NCBI RefSeq assembly: GCF_016132545.1
Contig: NZ_CP066167.1
Span: 2,693,001 to 2,757,000 of the forward strand
Source: Spongiibacter nanhainus
GTDB lineage: Bacteria > Pseudomonadota > Gammaproteobacteria > Pseudomonadales > Spongiibacteraceae
Direction of reading: 5' to 3'
DNA: 64,000 nucleotides
Under the pieces are notes generated by a model that saw only the letters and a list, made by a program, of their open reading frames with translations, did not search any database and was not told the DNA's origin. Of the stretch, positions 36,776-45,780 are shown in pieces. A program made the position numbers and the translations under genes. The stretch's first letter is position 1; every line of letters starts with the position of its first letter.

Positions 36776-37491
36776 AACTCTAAGAGCTGCGCCAGAAGGG
36801 CTTTGCCATGCTCGATAATTGCGGCCGGCTCCCCACCGATCTCTTCCGCGATACGCTGCAGTGCGGCAGCCGGCGTCGGTGCATCGGCGTCGAGCAATTC
36901 CAATAACCGCAGTGTCACTGGGTTGCTCTCCAGAAACGCCACTTCATCGCTGCGGTTGCGATACACCACGATACAGGTTGGCGCGTCACTGGCTTTGGCA
37001 GGTTGAAATTGGGAACTGATTAAATGGACGGGAAATGAAAAGGCCAAGGGCCAGGCCAAGGGCGACACCTGCAATGGAGCATTCAGCAAATCATCGGGCA
37101 GGTCTTGGGCGGGAGGCAGGTCTTCTTCTGCCACATCCAACGCCAACTCCACCCACTCATAATAGGCCAGTTCCCGCAAAAATACGGGATCAGAGGCGCA
37201 CTGGCGTTCGTGGTTCAGGTAGTCGAGAAACTCCTCGGCGAGGTCGACAAAATAGGGGCTCTGACAGCGGTGCCGACGCATAAAGTCCCGCACCATTTGC
37301 AGCCAAGTCTCATCGTTGAAGATGCTTCTCAATACCGGGAAGCTATTGCTTAAAGAGCCCTCGATGTTTTTAAACAATAGATCTCGATAGATACCCAGCC
37401 GACGGGATTCAATACCCGCCGGCCCGGCGTTTTCGAGCGGATCTCTGACAAACTCGGTCAGCGATTTTTGCACGCGCTGAAAATCTTGCAC
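36757..37491 (-). CDS. hvfC: HvfC/BufC-type DUF2063 partner protein
   Basis: 244 residues starting at GTG 37491, immediately after the hvfB stop (TGAGTG). The N-terminal part matches the DUF2063 domain (RRLGIYRDLLFKNIEGSLSNSFPVL and FRRHRCQSPYF-like residues). The C-terminal half is the PqqD-like segment found in these partners (residues about 165-244, SDEVAFLESNPVTLRLLELL). In known HvfABC and bufferin systems this protein binds the precursor peptide and the DUF692 enzyme to guide modification. Its last codons lie within the tandem repeat array. Confidence 0.9.
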   Translation of the reverse strand: MQDFQRVQKSLTEFVRDPLENAGPAGIESRRLGIYRDLLFKNIEGSLSNSFPVLRSIFNDETWLQMVRDFMRRHRCQSPYFVDLAEEFLDYLNHERQCASDPVFLRELAYYEWVELALDVAEEDLPPAQDLPDDLLNAPLQVSPLAWPLAFSFPVHLISSQFQPAKASDAPTCIVVYRNRSDEVAFLESNPVTLRLLELLDADAPTPAAALQRIAEEIGGEPAAIIEHGKALLAQLLELDILYL

Positions 37492-38364
37492 TCAGCCCGC
37501 CCTCACCTGCTTTGCACGGGTAGGTGCTGATGCCACACGGGCCTGGGCAACGCGGATCTGCGCCACCTCCGCCAACAACTCGCTCATCGGTGGAAAATTA
37601 AAATCCCGCTCCAGTAAGGTGGGGACAGGCCCGCAGCGCTGGTAAACCTCATCCAACAAGGTCCACACCGGATCGATCACATCGCTACCGTGGGTGTCGA
37701 CCCGCAAGTCTTCCGCTTCTTCGTAGTGACCGGCAATATGCAGGTAGCTCACCCGCTCCAGCGGTAAGCCGTCGATAAAGCCCAATGGATCGTAACGGTG
37801 ATTAATGCTGTTGACGTAGACATTGTTAACATCCAACAGCAAGCCGCAGTCTGACTCCCTGGCCACCGCCGCGATAAAGTCGCTCTCGCTCATTTGCTGT
37901 CCCGGTGCGGCGTAGTAGGAGGCGTTTTCCAGCAACATGGGGCGGCCGAGAATATCCTGCACCTGCTTGACCCGCTCGGCCACGTGGCGCACTGCCTCTT
38001 CGGTAAAGGGGATCGGCATCAGGTCGTAAAGGTGCCCCTCATCGCCGCAGTAGGTCAGGTGCTCGCTGTAAAGGGGGCACTGATAGCGGTCTATAAAATC
38101 CCGCACCGCCGTTACCAAGTCGGTATCCAGCGGCGCAAAGCCGCCGATATTAAGGGATAAACCGTGAAGGGTTACCGGATAGCGTTCGGCAATCTCGTCA
38201 AAGTCCCGGCGAAAACGCCCGCCCAGTTTGAGCCAGTTTTCCGGGGCCACCTCGACAAAATCCAGCTCATCGCCAGATAGAGACTGAAACGCGCCCATCA
38301 GGGCGCGCCGCAGTCCAAGACCGGCAGATGCCGGTTTAAGGGAGTTGGGCATTAGCTGCCGCAT
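37492..38364 (-). CDS. hvfB: DUF692 multinuclear non-heme iron oxidative enzyme (MNIO), HvfB-type
   Basis: 290 residues from ATG 38364, with GAGG four bases upstream; a second ATG at 38352 overlaps the hvfA stop (TAATG) and is also possible. The TIM-barrel iron ligand positions of DUF692/MbnB-like enzymes are visible: His67 (LHGLS), His102 (SEHLTY), Glu146 (LLENASY), Asp178 (LLDVNN), His209 and His213 (YLHIAGH), His225 (DTHG) and Glu252 (LLERDF). Such enzymes oxidise Cys in a precursor to oxazolone/thioamide or thiooxazole groups that bind copper. It lies between hvfA and hvfC on one transcript. Confidence 0.93.
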   Translation of the reverse strand: MRQLMPNSLKPASAGLGLRRALMGAFQSLSGDELDFVEVAPENWLKLGGRFRRDFDEIAERYPVTLHGLSLNIGGFAPLDTDLVTAVRDFIDRYQCPLYSEHLTYCGDEGHLYDLMPIPFTEEAVRHVAERVKQVQDILGRPMLLENASYYAAPGQQMSESDFIAAVARESDCGLLLDVNNVYVNSINHRYDPLGFIDGLPLERVSYLHIAGHYEEAEDLRVDTHGSDVIDPVWTLLDEVYQRCGPVPTLLERDFNFPPMSELLAEVAQIRVAQARVASAPTRAKQVRAG

Positions 38365-38735
38365 TTAGCCTCGCCACATTTGCCTTCGGAGGCTTTCTTG
38401 TCACCACCGCACTTGGCCTCGCCGCATTTACCTTCCCGGGCTTTATCTTCACCGCATTTGGCTTCACCACACTTTCCTTCCATGGCTTTCTTTTCGCCGC
38501 ACTTGGCCTCGCCGCATTTGCCTTCATGGGCTTTCTTTTCACCGCATTTAGCTTCGCCGCATTTGCCTTCCCCGGTTTTGCCATGGGCGTCGGCGAGCTG
38601 ATAACCCGCACTCAACTGAGTGGCGGCAAACGGATTACTATCAGCCATCGCTGGGGAGATTGCGGTTGCCAGAAGTGCCGCACCAAAAGCAGAGGCAACA
38701 GGTTTCTTACTAAAGGATTTTTTCATTGAAGCCAT
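38352..38735 (-). CDS. hvfA: HvfA-type RiPP precursor with five EGKCGEAKCG repeats
   Basis: 127 residues from ATG 38735, with GAGGAG eight bases upstream. A Sec signal peptide (about residues 1-31, core AFGAALLATAISPAMA) is followed by a conserved linker NPFAATQLSAGYQL. Then come five copies of EGKCGEAKCG starting at residues 56, 71, 86, 101 and 117, separated by EKKA-, EDKA- or GDKKA-type spacers. Cysteines lie at 59, 64, 74, 79, 89, 94, 104, 109, 120 and 125. The EGKCG motif is the modification site of HvfA peptides, where the DUF692 enzyme installs oxazolone/thioamide pairs that bind copper. The product is expected to be exported. Its 45-bp DNA period indicates growth by repeat duplication. 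Confidence 0.93.
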   Translation of the reverse strand: MASMKKSFSKKPVASAFGAALLATAISPAMADSNPFAATQLSAGYQLADAHGKTGEGKCGEAKCGEKKAHEGKCGEAKCGEKKAMEGKCGEAKCGEDKAREGKCGEAKCGGDKKASEGKCGEAKCGS

Positions 38736-38767
38736 AGGTCGTACTCCTCGTAGGCGTGTCCCGCCTG

Positions 38768-38773
38768 ATTATA
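38768..38773 (-). promoter_or_regulatory. Candidate -10 box of the hvfABC operon
   Basis: TATAAT read on the minus strand lies 33-38 bp before the hvfA start, in the 158-bp gap after hrpA. I see no convincing TTGACA at 17 bp upstream. An alternative sigma factor, as reported for bufferin genes, is possible. A weak inverted repeat AACGGG/CCCGTT at 38858-38872 lies further upstream and may end hrpA. Confidence 0.3.
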
Positions 38774-38893
38774 AAAATGATCGCGGTTGCCGCGCCAGCC
38801 GGTTTAGCATAGCTCAAAAATTTGGATTAGACCGGCCTTATTCCCCACTACGTGAAGAACGGGCAACCCGTTTTCATGGATTAGACGCCAGCT

Positions 38894-41800
38894 TCAGGTG
38901 ATTGTTACAGCCTCTTGCAGTTCTTTCCAAAGAATTTTCAATCGCTTCTCTGATACCGGTGCCTGGGTACCCAATTCCTGGGCAAACAAAGACACCCGGA
39001 ACTCCTCCAGCTGCCAGCGGTACTGCTCCACCAGCGGGTGCCTGGCAATCCCCTCGCCCTTGCGCTCAATCAGCGCCTGCAACTGGGCCTGAAGCGGCTC
39101 CAGAGTCAAGGTGCACTGACGGTCCCGGGTGAAATGGCCCCGCAACTTGTCGATACGTTGCTGCACCGCCTTTAAATAACGGGGGTACTGCTGTAAGCGC
39201 TCGCTATCGACCGCAAGAATAAACTCTCCTTCAAACAAGGCACTAAGCTGATTGTTAATATCCGCCACACTGTGGGCCCAGCTCAGGTTGTTGGCTTTTT
39301 TCAGGGTCCGGCGAACGCCGGCATAGAGGGCCAGCACTTCCTTCATCAAGGCCTCGTAGGCCTCCAGTGTGGCGACAAATTCACTGCGCCCCTGCTCCCA
39401 GACGGCATCAAATTCCTCGGCACGCCGGGGCAGACTACCGGCGCTGATGGCGAAGGCATCTCTGGCAGCCGCCAGCAGCATCATCTCCACCCAGCGGTGG
39501 CGATCACCGCCAATCGTGGCGAACTGCAACTGGTGTTCGTTGCCCCGCAGCACCTTGCCCCGGGCCTGCTTGACCTGCTGGGGCAGGCGCAGCAATAACA
39601 GCCGCAGCACACCGCGCTCGCTGAGACGATTGGCTTCGGCCTCGGACTCCGCCAAGCCCAGTTCGGCGGCATCGCCCTTGTCTCGCAAGCAGGGATACGC
39701 CGTCAGGGTGGCACCACTTTGTTTGAAGCGGTGTTGGTCGGCCATTTTGCCAAAGTCCCACTCAGTCACCGCCCGGGTCTCGAACTGATTGCCGGTTTCC
39801 TGACTGATACTTTTTTGCACCCGGTCCGCCAGTTGTGAGCGCAGCCGAGCTATATCGCGGCCGGCGGCGAGCTTTTTACCGGCATCGTCCAACACCCGGA
39901 TATTCATTCGGTAGTAGTCTTCCAGCTCCGCCACCGGCCAATCCGTCAAAGCGATATCGACATTGCTAATCTGCTGCAGGGCCTCGGCCAGGGCCGGCAA
40001 CAAGGGCTGGTCTCCCACCTGCATGCGCTGTAAAGCCCGGTCCACATAATCCGGTACCGGCACCAGCTGTTTGCGCTGGGCCTTGGGCAGCATTTTTACC
40101 AGGGCAATGCACTTGTCCCGGAGAATCCCCGGCACCATCCAGTCGAGCCGCCCCTCGGGGAGGGTCGCCAGCTGCCCCAGGGGCACAGACACAGTCACCC
40201 CATCGGCAGGGTGGCCCGGCTCAAAGTGATAGCTGAGCGGATAACTGACGCCCCCGGCGGTCAATTGGTCGGGGAACTCGGCACCGGCGTCGTCCTGGTG
40301 ACGCATCACATCGCCCCGGGTCATCTTTAGGGCTTCGGCGCCGGCGGATTTCTTCAGCCAACTCTCAAGATGCTTGGCGGTAGTGATGCCCTCCGGCAAG
40401 CGCTGGTCGTAAAAACGGAACAATTCCTCGTCGGAGACCAGAATATCTCGCCGCCGGGTTTTGTCCTCCAGCCGGGTCACCTCGGCGATCAGCGCGCGGT
40501 TGTGCTTAAAGAACTTGGCCGGCCCTCGATAACGCCCCTCCACCAGGCCCTGGCGGATAAGAATTTCCCGGGACAGCACCGGGTCGATTGGGCCGTAGTG
40601 CACACGATGGCGATCGCGGATGGTGAGGCCGTGCAGCAGGGTTTGCTCGTAGGCCATGACCCGGCCAGTCTTGGCCTGCCAATGGGGCTCGTAGTAGTTG
40701 CGCTTGAGCAGGGAGTCGTTGATACCAAATACCCAGTCAGGCTCAATTCTGGCCACACAGCGAGCATAGAGCTGGGTGGTCTCCGCCAGCTCTGCCGCTA
40801 CAATCCACTTGGGGCTTTTCTTAAACTGGGAGGAGCCGGGGAAGATGCGCAGTTTGCGGTTGCGGGCCCCCAGGTATTCCCGGTCGTCCCCTTTGACCGC
40901 CAACTGGCTGAGAAAACCCGGCAACAGCGCCTGGTGAAGACTGTCGTAGTCCGCTGGCTGCGGGTTTTGTTTGAGTTTGAGCTGACGGCACATGACCGCC
41001 AGCTGGTAGTGCACTTCCCGCCACTCCCGCATCCGGGTCCAGGATAAGAACTCCTTCTGACACAGTTTGCGCCATTGGTTGTTAGACAATGCCTGACGCT
41101 GCTCCTCGGCGTAGTCCCACAGCGCCACAAAAGCGAGAAAATCTGACTCGGGATGCCAGAAGCGGCGATGTTTTTCGTCGGCAGCCTGCTGTTTGTCGGC
41201 GGGACGCTCCCGGGGGTCCTGAATACTCAGGGCACTGGCGATAATCAGCATCTCCCGCAGGCAGCTTTTCTCTGCCGCCGCCAGCAGCAGCCGACCGATG
41301 CGTGGGTCCACCGGGAATTTGCCCAGCGCCTTGCCCCGCTCGGTAAGCTTGCCCTGCTGACCTTTTTTGCCGCTGTGGACCGCACCCAGCTCTTCCAACA
41401 GGCCAAAGCCGTCGCGGATCAGGCGGTGGTCCGGCGGATCGACAAAGGGAAATTTGCGGATATCCCCCAGGCCCAGCTGCAACATCTGCAAAATCACCGC
41501 CGCCAGGTTAGTGCGCTGAATCTCCGGCTCGGTAAATGCCGGGCGGCGATCAAAATCCTCTTCGCTATAAAGACGGTAGGCGATACCCGGCGCCACCCGG
41601 CCACAGCGACCGGCACGCTGGTTGGCACTGGCCTGGGACACCGGCTCAATGGGCAGCCGCTGCACTTTGCTGCGTATGCTGTAGCGACTGACCCGGGCGG
41701 TGCCGGCATCGATAACATAGCGAATGCCCGGCACGGTAAGAGAGGTTTCCGCTACGTTAGTGGCCAACACCACCCGCCAGCCACGCCGCCCCCGCAGATC

Positions 41801-42814
41801 GAAAATCCGCTGTTGTTCGGCATTGCTGAGCCGAGCATAGAGGGGCAGCACCTCGGCGCCGGGCAAGTCGATGCGACGCAGGTGTTTGGCCACCTCGCGG
41901 ATATCCCGCTCGCCACTGAGAAAAACCAGGGTGTCACCCTGGCGCTGGGCGCCCTCGGCGATCAGCTCCCGCAACACCTCCTCTACACCCTGGGACAGGT
42001 CGTTATCGTCGCTGAGGTCTTCCAGGGGCCGGTAGCGGTACTCCACCGGGTAACTGCGGCCCGAGACTTCTACCACTGGGGCGTCATCAAAGTGCTTGGA
42101 AAAACGCTCCACGTCGATGGTGGCCGAGGTAATAATCACCTTGAGATCGGGGCGCTTGGGCAGCAGGGTCTTCAGGTAACCCAGCAGAAAATCGATATTG
42201 AGGCTGCGCTCGTGGGCCTCGTCGATAATGAGGGTGTCGTACTGGTTGAGAAAGCGGTCCTGCTGGATCGACGCCAGCAAAATACCGTCGGTCATCAGCT
42301 TGATATAGGAGTTGGGGGAGCTGACATCCTGAAAGCGCACCTGATAGGCCACTCCCTCACCCAGGGGCGTATCCAGCTCCTCCGCCAGGCGCTGGGCCAC
42401 GGTGCGGGCCGCCAAGCGCCGGGGCTGGGTGTGGGCAATCATGCCGTCGATGCCCCGGCCCATTTCCAGGCACAGTTTGGGAATCTGTGTGGTCTTACCA
42501 GAGCCGGTTTCCCCTGCTACCACCACCACCTGATGGCTCTCAATGGCTTTGCGGATATCCGACAGCCGCTGGCTGACCGGCAGTTCCTCGGGGTAGCGAA
42601 TGGCCGGGCGGCGCTCAACGCGATCCTGACGCCGCTGGACGGAGCGCTGTAGCCGCTGGACAAACTGCGCAACCCGCTGTTGCTGTTTGTCGGTGCCATC
42701 GTCGCGTTCACCATCGCGCTGCAATTGCTGCAACTTGCGACGCAGTGGAAAGCGGTCGGCGCCGTAGCACTGGTCAATTTGGCGCCGCAGGGAGGGCCAG
42801 TCGATATCGGGCAT
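38894..42814 (-). CDS. hrpA: ATP-dependent RNA helicase HrpA
   Basis: 1306 residues, the expected full length. The DEAH-box helicase core has Walker A GETGSGKTTQIP, motif II DEAH (IIDEAHERS), SAT and the QRAGRCGR motif VI. It is followed by the HA2/OB region and a long C-terminal DUF3418-type extension typical of HrpA. HrpA unwinds RNA and has been shown to rescue stalled ribosomes in E. coli. It is preceded by the fadD gene on the same strand but separated by a terminator. Confidence 0.97.
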   Translation of the reverse strand: MPDIDWPSLRRQIDQCYGADRFPLRRKLQQLQRDGERDDGTDKQQQRVAQFVQRLQRSVQRRQDRVERRPAIRYPEELPVSQRLSDIRKAIESHQVVVVAGETGSGKTTQIPKLCLEMGRGIDGMIAHTQPRRLAARTVAQRLAEELDTPLGEGVAYQVRFQDVSSPNSYIKLMTDGILLASIQQDRFLNQYDTLIIDEAHERSLNIDFLLGYLKTLLPKRPDLKVIITSATIDVERFSKHFDDAPVVEVSGRSYPVEYRYRPLEDLSDDNDLSQGVEEVLRELIAEGAQRQGDTLVFLSGERDIREVAKHLRRIDLPGAEVLPLYARLSNAEQQRIFDLRGRRGWRVVLATNVAETSLTVPGIRYVIDAGTARVSRYSIRSKVQRLPIEPVSQASANQRAGRCGRVAPGIAYRLYSEEDFDRRPAFTEPEIQRTNLAAVILQMLQLGLGDIRKFPFVDPPDHRLIRDGFGLLEELGAVHSGKKGQQGKLTERGKALGKFPVDPRIGRLLLAAAEKSCLREMLIIASALSIQDPRERPADKQQAADEKHRRFWHPESDFLAFVALWDYAEEQRQALSNNQWRKLCQKEFLSWTRMREWREVHYQLAVMCRQLKLKQNPQPADYDSLHQALLPGFLSQLAVKGDDREYLGARNRKLRIFPGSSQFKKSPKWIVAAELAETTQLYARCVARIEPDWVFGINDSLLKRNYYEPHWQAKTGRVMAYEQTLLHGLTIRDRHRVHYGPIDPVLSREILIRQGLVEGRYRGPAKFFKHNRALIAEVTRLEDKTRRRDILVSDEELFRFYDQRLPEGITTAKHLESWLKKSAGAEALKMTRGDVMRHQDDAGAEFPDQLTAGGVSYPLSYHFEPGHPADGVTVSVPLGQLATLPEGRLDWMVPGILRDKCIALVKMLPKAQRKQLVPVPDYVDRALQRMQVGDQPLLPALAEALQQISNVDIALTDWPVAELEDYYRMNIRVLDDAGKKLAAGRDIARLRSQLADRVQKSISQETGNQFETRAVTEWDFGKMADQHRFKQSGATLTAYPCLRDKGDAAELGLAESEAEANRLSERGVLRLLLLRLPQQVKQARGKVLRGNEHQLQFATIGGDRHRWVEMMLLAAARDAFAISAGSLPRRAEEFDAVWEQGRSEFVATLEAYEALMKEVLALYAGVRRTLKKANNLSWAHSVADINNQLSALFEGEFILAVDSERLQQYPRYLKAVQQRIDKLRGHFTRDRQCTLTLEPLQAQLQALIERKGEGIARHPLVEQYRWQLEEFRVSLFAQELGTQAPVSEKRLKILWKELQEAVTIT

Positions 42815-42845
42815 GGGGTCTCAAATACTCGTTTGGCGAGAACCA

Positions 42846-42874
42846 TAAAAAAAGGCGCCGTCGTGGCGCCTTTT
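42846..42874 (-). terminator. Terminator of fadD
   Basis: An 8-bp perfect stem AAGGCGCC / GGCGCCTT (42851-42858 and 42864-42871) with a 5-base loop is followed on the minus strand by a run of seven T. It lies 22 bp after the fadD stop, and its short plus-strand T-run is weaker. Confidence 0.88.
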
Positions 42875-42895
42875 CTATTGCTATGTGGATCGGGA

Positions 42896-44593
42896 TCAGG
42901 CGGATTCGCTCCGCTTGGCCAGTTCCTCGTCGCGTAGGGTGCGGCGCAGCACCTTGCCGACATTGGTCTTGGGCAACTCGTCCCGGACTTCAATATAGCG
43001 CGGCATTTTATAGCCCGTCAGGCGCTCACGCAAAAACCCCTTGAGCTCATTTTCGTCGATGCTGCCTTCTTTAGGCGCCACAAAGATCTTCACTACTTCA
43101 CCGGATTTTTCGTCCGGCACGCCTATTGCCGCACATTCAGCAATATTGGGATGGTCGCTGAGGACATCTTCAATCTCGTTGGGATAGACATTAAAGCCGG
43201 ACACCAGAATCATGTCCTTCTTGCGGTCAACTATTTTCAGGTAACCGTCCTCCTGCACCACCGCCACATCGCCAGTGTGCAACCAGCCGTCCTTGATGGT
43301 CTTCTCGGTTTCATCGGGACGCTGCCAATAGCCCATCATCACCTGGGGGCCCCGCACGCAGAGTTCGCCCCGCTCGCCCAACTCCACTTCGTTGCCGTCG
43401 TCGTCCACCAGTTTCACCTCGGTGCCCGGCAGCGGCAGACCAATGGTGCCAATCTGGTTGTGGCCGCCTGGGTTGATGGAGACCACTGGCGAGGTTTCGG
43501 TTAGGCCGTAGCCCTCGTAGACCTCGGCGCCGGTGATTTCCTTCCACTGTTTGGCGGCACCGGCGGTGAGGGCCATCCCGCCGGACAGGGTGACTTTGAC
43601 CTTAGAGAAATCCAGATCCCGGAAGCCGGGATGCTTACACAGCTGCACAAACAGGGTGTTGATGCCGCTCATGCCGGTCCAGGACCATTTACCCATGGCC
43701 TTGACCAAAGAGTCCAGGTCCCGGGGGTTGGGAATCAACACCGAGTGGTTGCCTTGCAGCATCACCACGAAAGCCAGCATAAAGGAGTAAATATGGTAGA
43801 GCGGCAGGGGCGCGATAAAGGTCTCCTCCCCCATTTTCAGGCCGTAGCTCTCAAACAACGACTTGCTTTGCAGCACGTTGGCCATCAGGTTGCGGTGGCT
43901 GATCATCGCGCCTTTGGAGACGCCAGTGGTGCCGCCAGTGTACTGCAGCAAAGCCAGGGCCTCGGCATCTGGCGCCGCGGCGGTGAATTGCCCACTGCTG
44001 CCTTTACTCAGGGCCTGACGCAGTGACAGCACATTGTCAAAGGAGGTCTTAGGCACTTCCTTCCTGATATGCTTGAGCACCGTGTTGATCAGTGTCCGCT
44101 TAACCGGCGAATGCAGGTCGGCGACTTCGGTGACAATCACGGTTTCCACCCCAGTCTCGGGAATCACCGCTTCCGCTGTTTTGGCGATGTTAGCCAGCAC
44201 CACCATCGCCTTGGCGCCGGAGTCATTGAGCTGGTGCTTGAGTTCGCGCTCGCTGTACAGCGGGTTGGTATTCACCACAATCAAGCCCGCGCGCATGGCA
44301 CCAAACAGCACCACGGGGTACTGCAGTATGTTGGGCAGCTGAATGGCGATGCGATCGCCGGACTTCAGGTCGGTGTGATTTTGCAGGAAGCTGGCGAATT
44401 GACCCGACAGCTTCTCTAATTCGCCGTAGCTCAGGGTGTGCCCCAGGCAAGACGTGGCCGGTTTGTCGGCAAAGGTATTGACGCAGTGGTCGAACATCGA
44501 CACCAGGTTGGCAAACTGCCCCAGGTCTACCTCAGTGGGTATCCCCACCTTCTGCTGCCCCTGCGCTATGCGTTCTGAAAGTAGCTGTGACAA
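42896..44593 (-). CDS. fadD: Long-chain-fatty-acid-CoA ligase
   Basis: 565 residues from a TTG at 44593 that has AGGGGG six bases upstream; this gives a length close to E. coli FadD (561). The frame stays open to 44701 but that extension is not family-like. Adenylation motifs are YTGGTTGVSKGAMISHRN and EGYGLTETSP; the hinge DRKKDMILVSGFNVYPNEIED contains the FadD signature and the terminal catalytic Lys lies in LPKTNVGKVLRR. It activates fatty acids at the inner face of the membrane for beta-oxidation. A palindrome about 50 bp upstream may bind a regulator. Confidence 0.93.
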   Translation of the reverse strand: MSQLLSERIAQGQQKVGIPTEVDLGQFANLVSMFDHCVNTFADKPATSCLGHTLSYGELEKLSGQFASFLQNHTDLKSGDRIAIQLPNILQYPVVLFGAMRAGLIVVNTNPLYSERELKHQLNDSGAKAMVVLANIAKTAEAVIPETGVETVIVTEVADLHSPVKRTLINTVLKHIRKEVPKTSFDNVLSLRQALSKGSSGQFTAAAPDAEALALLQYTGGTTGVSKGAMISHRNLMANVLQSKSLFESYGLKMGEETFIAPLPLYHIYSFMLAFVVMLQGNHSVLIPNPRDLDSLVKAMGKWSWTGMSGINTLFVQLCKHPGFRDLDFSKVKVTLSGGMALTAGAAKQWKEITGAEVYEGYGLTETSPVVSINPGGHNQIGTIGLPLPGTEVKLVDDDGNEVELGERGELCVRGPQVMMGYWQRPDETEKTIKDGWLHTGDVAVVQEDGYLKIVDRKKDMILVSGFNVYPNEIEDVLSDHPNIAECAAIGVPDEKSGEVVKIFVAPKEGSIDENELKGFLRERLTGYKMPRYIEVRDELPKTNVGKVLRRTLRDEELAKRSESA

Positions 44594-44643
44594 AACCGAC
44601 CCCCTAGATTTATTGTGTGCTGAATTGCCGCGTTGTTTGTACG

Positions 44644-44657
44644 TATTATCGATAATA
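44644..44657. promoter_or_regulatory. 14-bp perfect palindrome upstream of fadD
   Basis: TATTATCGATAATA is self-complementary over 14 bp and lies 51-64 bp before the fadD start. It is flanked by a second, wider inverted repeat (TACG ... GTACG). Position and symmetry suggest an operator overlapping the fadD promoter. It does not match the FadR or PsrA consensus I know. Confidence 0.45.
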
Positions 44658-44796
44658 GTAGTTGTACGCCTGACTGGCACAAGTACCAAGCCTGCCGACA
44701 CAAAGCGAGCAAGCTATCGGCAATTGTTTTCACTGTCAACACAGTGGACATTTTTTAAGAATTAGAGCTCGAGGTTTAGGGTTCAAGGATTGCATC

Positions 44797-45780
44797 CTAA
44801 CAATCGGCAGCCTCAACCACCCTCAGCCGATGGCAGGCCACCTCGGTGCCTGCCTTGGACAGCTGCAACCAGGGCGGTGCCCGCCGGCAGCCGGTATCCA
44901 CAAAAGGGCAACGCGGCGCAAAGCGGCAGCCACGATCGCCGCTCAGGGGCAAAGCCCGGGCGGCAGGGGCAGCGACGGTATCCAAGGCGGCACTGGAGCC
45001 CGGTTCAGGCTCCAGATGGGCGGCCAGCAACTGCCGGGTATAGGGATGAGTCGGCACCGAAAATAGCGCCGGGCTGTCACCCAGCTCGACAATCTCGCCC
45101 AGGTACATCACCGCGGTTCGCGCCGCCAGGTAGCGCACCACCGCCAGATCGTGGGCGATAAACAGCATGGCGGTGCCCTGCTCTCGCTGAATATCCCGCA
45201 GCAGTTGAATAATCTGCGCCTGCACCGACACATCCAGCGCCGATACCGGCTCGTCGCAAACCACCAGCTTGGGTTTGCTGATAAAGGCCCGGGCGATGCC
45301 CACCCGCTGCCGCTGCCCGCCGGACATCTCATGGGGGTAACGCTCAGCGGCCTCCGCCGGCAGCCCCACCCGGGTCAGCCAGTATTCCACTGCCTGCTCG
45401 ATCTCCGCCCTCCGCGCGCCCTGAATCATCAGCGGTTCACCGAGGCTCTCGCCAATAGTGAGCCGGGGGTTGAGGGAGGCATAGCTGTCTTGAAAGACCA
45501 TCTGCACCGGGTGACCAGTGCGGGCCCGGCGCCGAAAATCGCCACTGCGGCTGTGCTGGGGCAGCGCTACGCCATCCACCCAGACTTCGCCGGCGCTGCG
45601 GGGTAAGAGGCCGGCAATAATCCGGCCCAGGGTGGATTTACCGGAGCCACTCTCCCCCACCAAGCCCAGCACTTCGCCGGGCTGCAGGGTTAAGCTGACG
45701 TTGTCCACCGCGCTGAGATACTGATCGCCCTGGCGAAACAGCCGGCGCAGAGCACGGACTTCCAACGCTGGATGGGTCAT
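44797..45780 (-). CDS. oppF: Oligopeptide ABC transporter ATP-binding subunit (OppF-type)
   Basis: 327 residues from ATG 45780, which overlaps the stop of the upstream subunit by four bases. Walker A is GESGSGKST, the ABC signature MSGGQRQRVGIARAF, and Walker B VVCDEPVSALDVS. The C-terminal oligopeptide-type extension has GCRFAPRCPFVDTGCRRAPP. With OppD it powers peptide import. It is the last gene of the five-gene transporter operon. Confidence 0.95.
   Translation of the reverse strand: MTHPALEVRALRRLFRQGDQYLSAVDNVSLTLQPGEVLGLVGESGSGKSTLGRIIAGLLPRSAGEVWVDGVALPQHSRSGDFRRRARTGHPVQMVFQDSYASLNPRLTIGESLGEPLMIQGARRAEIEQAVEYWLTRVGLPAEAAERYPHEMSGGQRQRVGIARAFISKPKLVVCDEPVSALDVSVQAQIIQLLRDIQREQGTAMLFIAHDLAVVRYLAARTAVMYLGEIVELGDSPALFSVPTHPYTRQLLAAHLEPEPGSSAALDTVAAPAARALPLSGDRGCRFAPRCPFVDTGCRRAPPWLQLSKAGTEVACHRLRVVEAADC

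Noticed and set aside
36286-36818. Several plus-strand open frames repeating the same protein sequence
   Set aside because: They read through the 130-bp DNA repeat units. The repetition is a property of the palindromic array, not a protein family.
38352-38735. Metallothionein
   Set aside because: The Cys-rich protein has a signal peptide, the EGKCG motif and adjacent DUF692 and DUF2063 genes, which fit the HvfA RiPP family instead.
41153-42652. 499-residue open frame on the plus strand
   Set aside because: It lies antisense to the helicase core of hrpA, which matches its family end to end. The frame is a codon-bias shadow with no recognisable domain.
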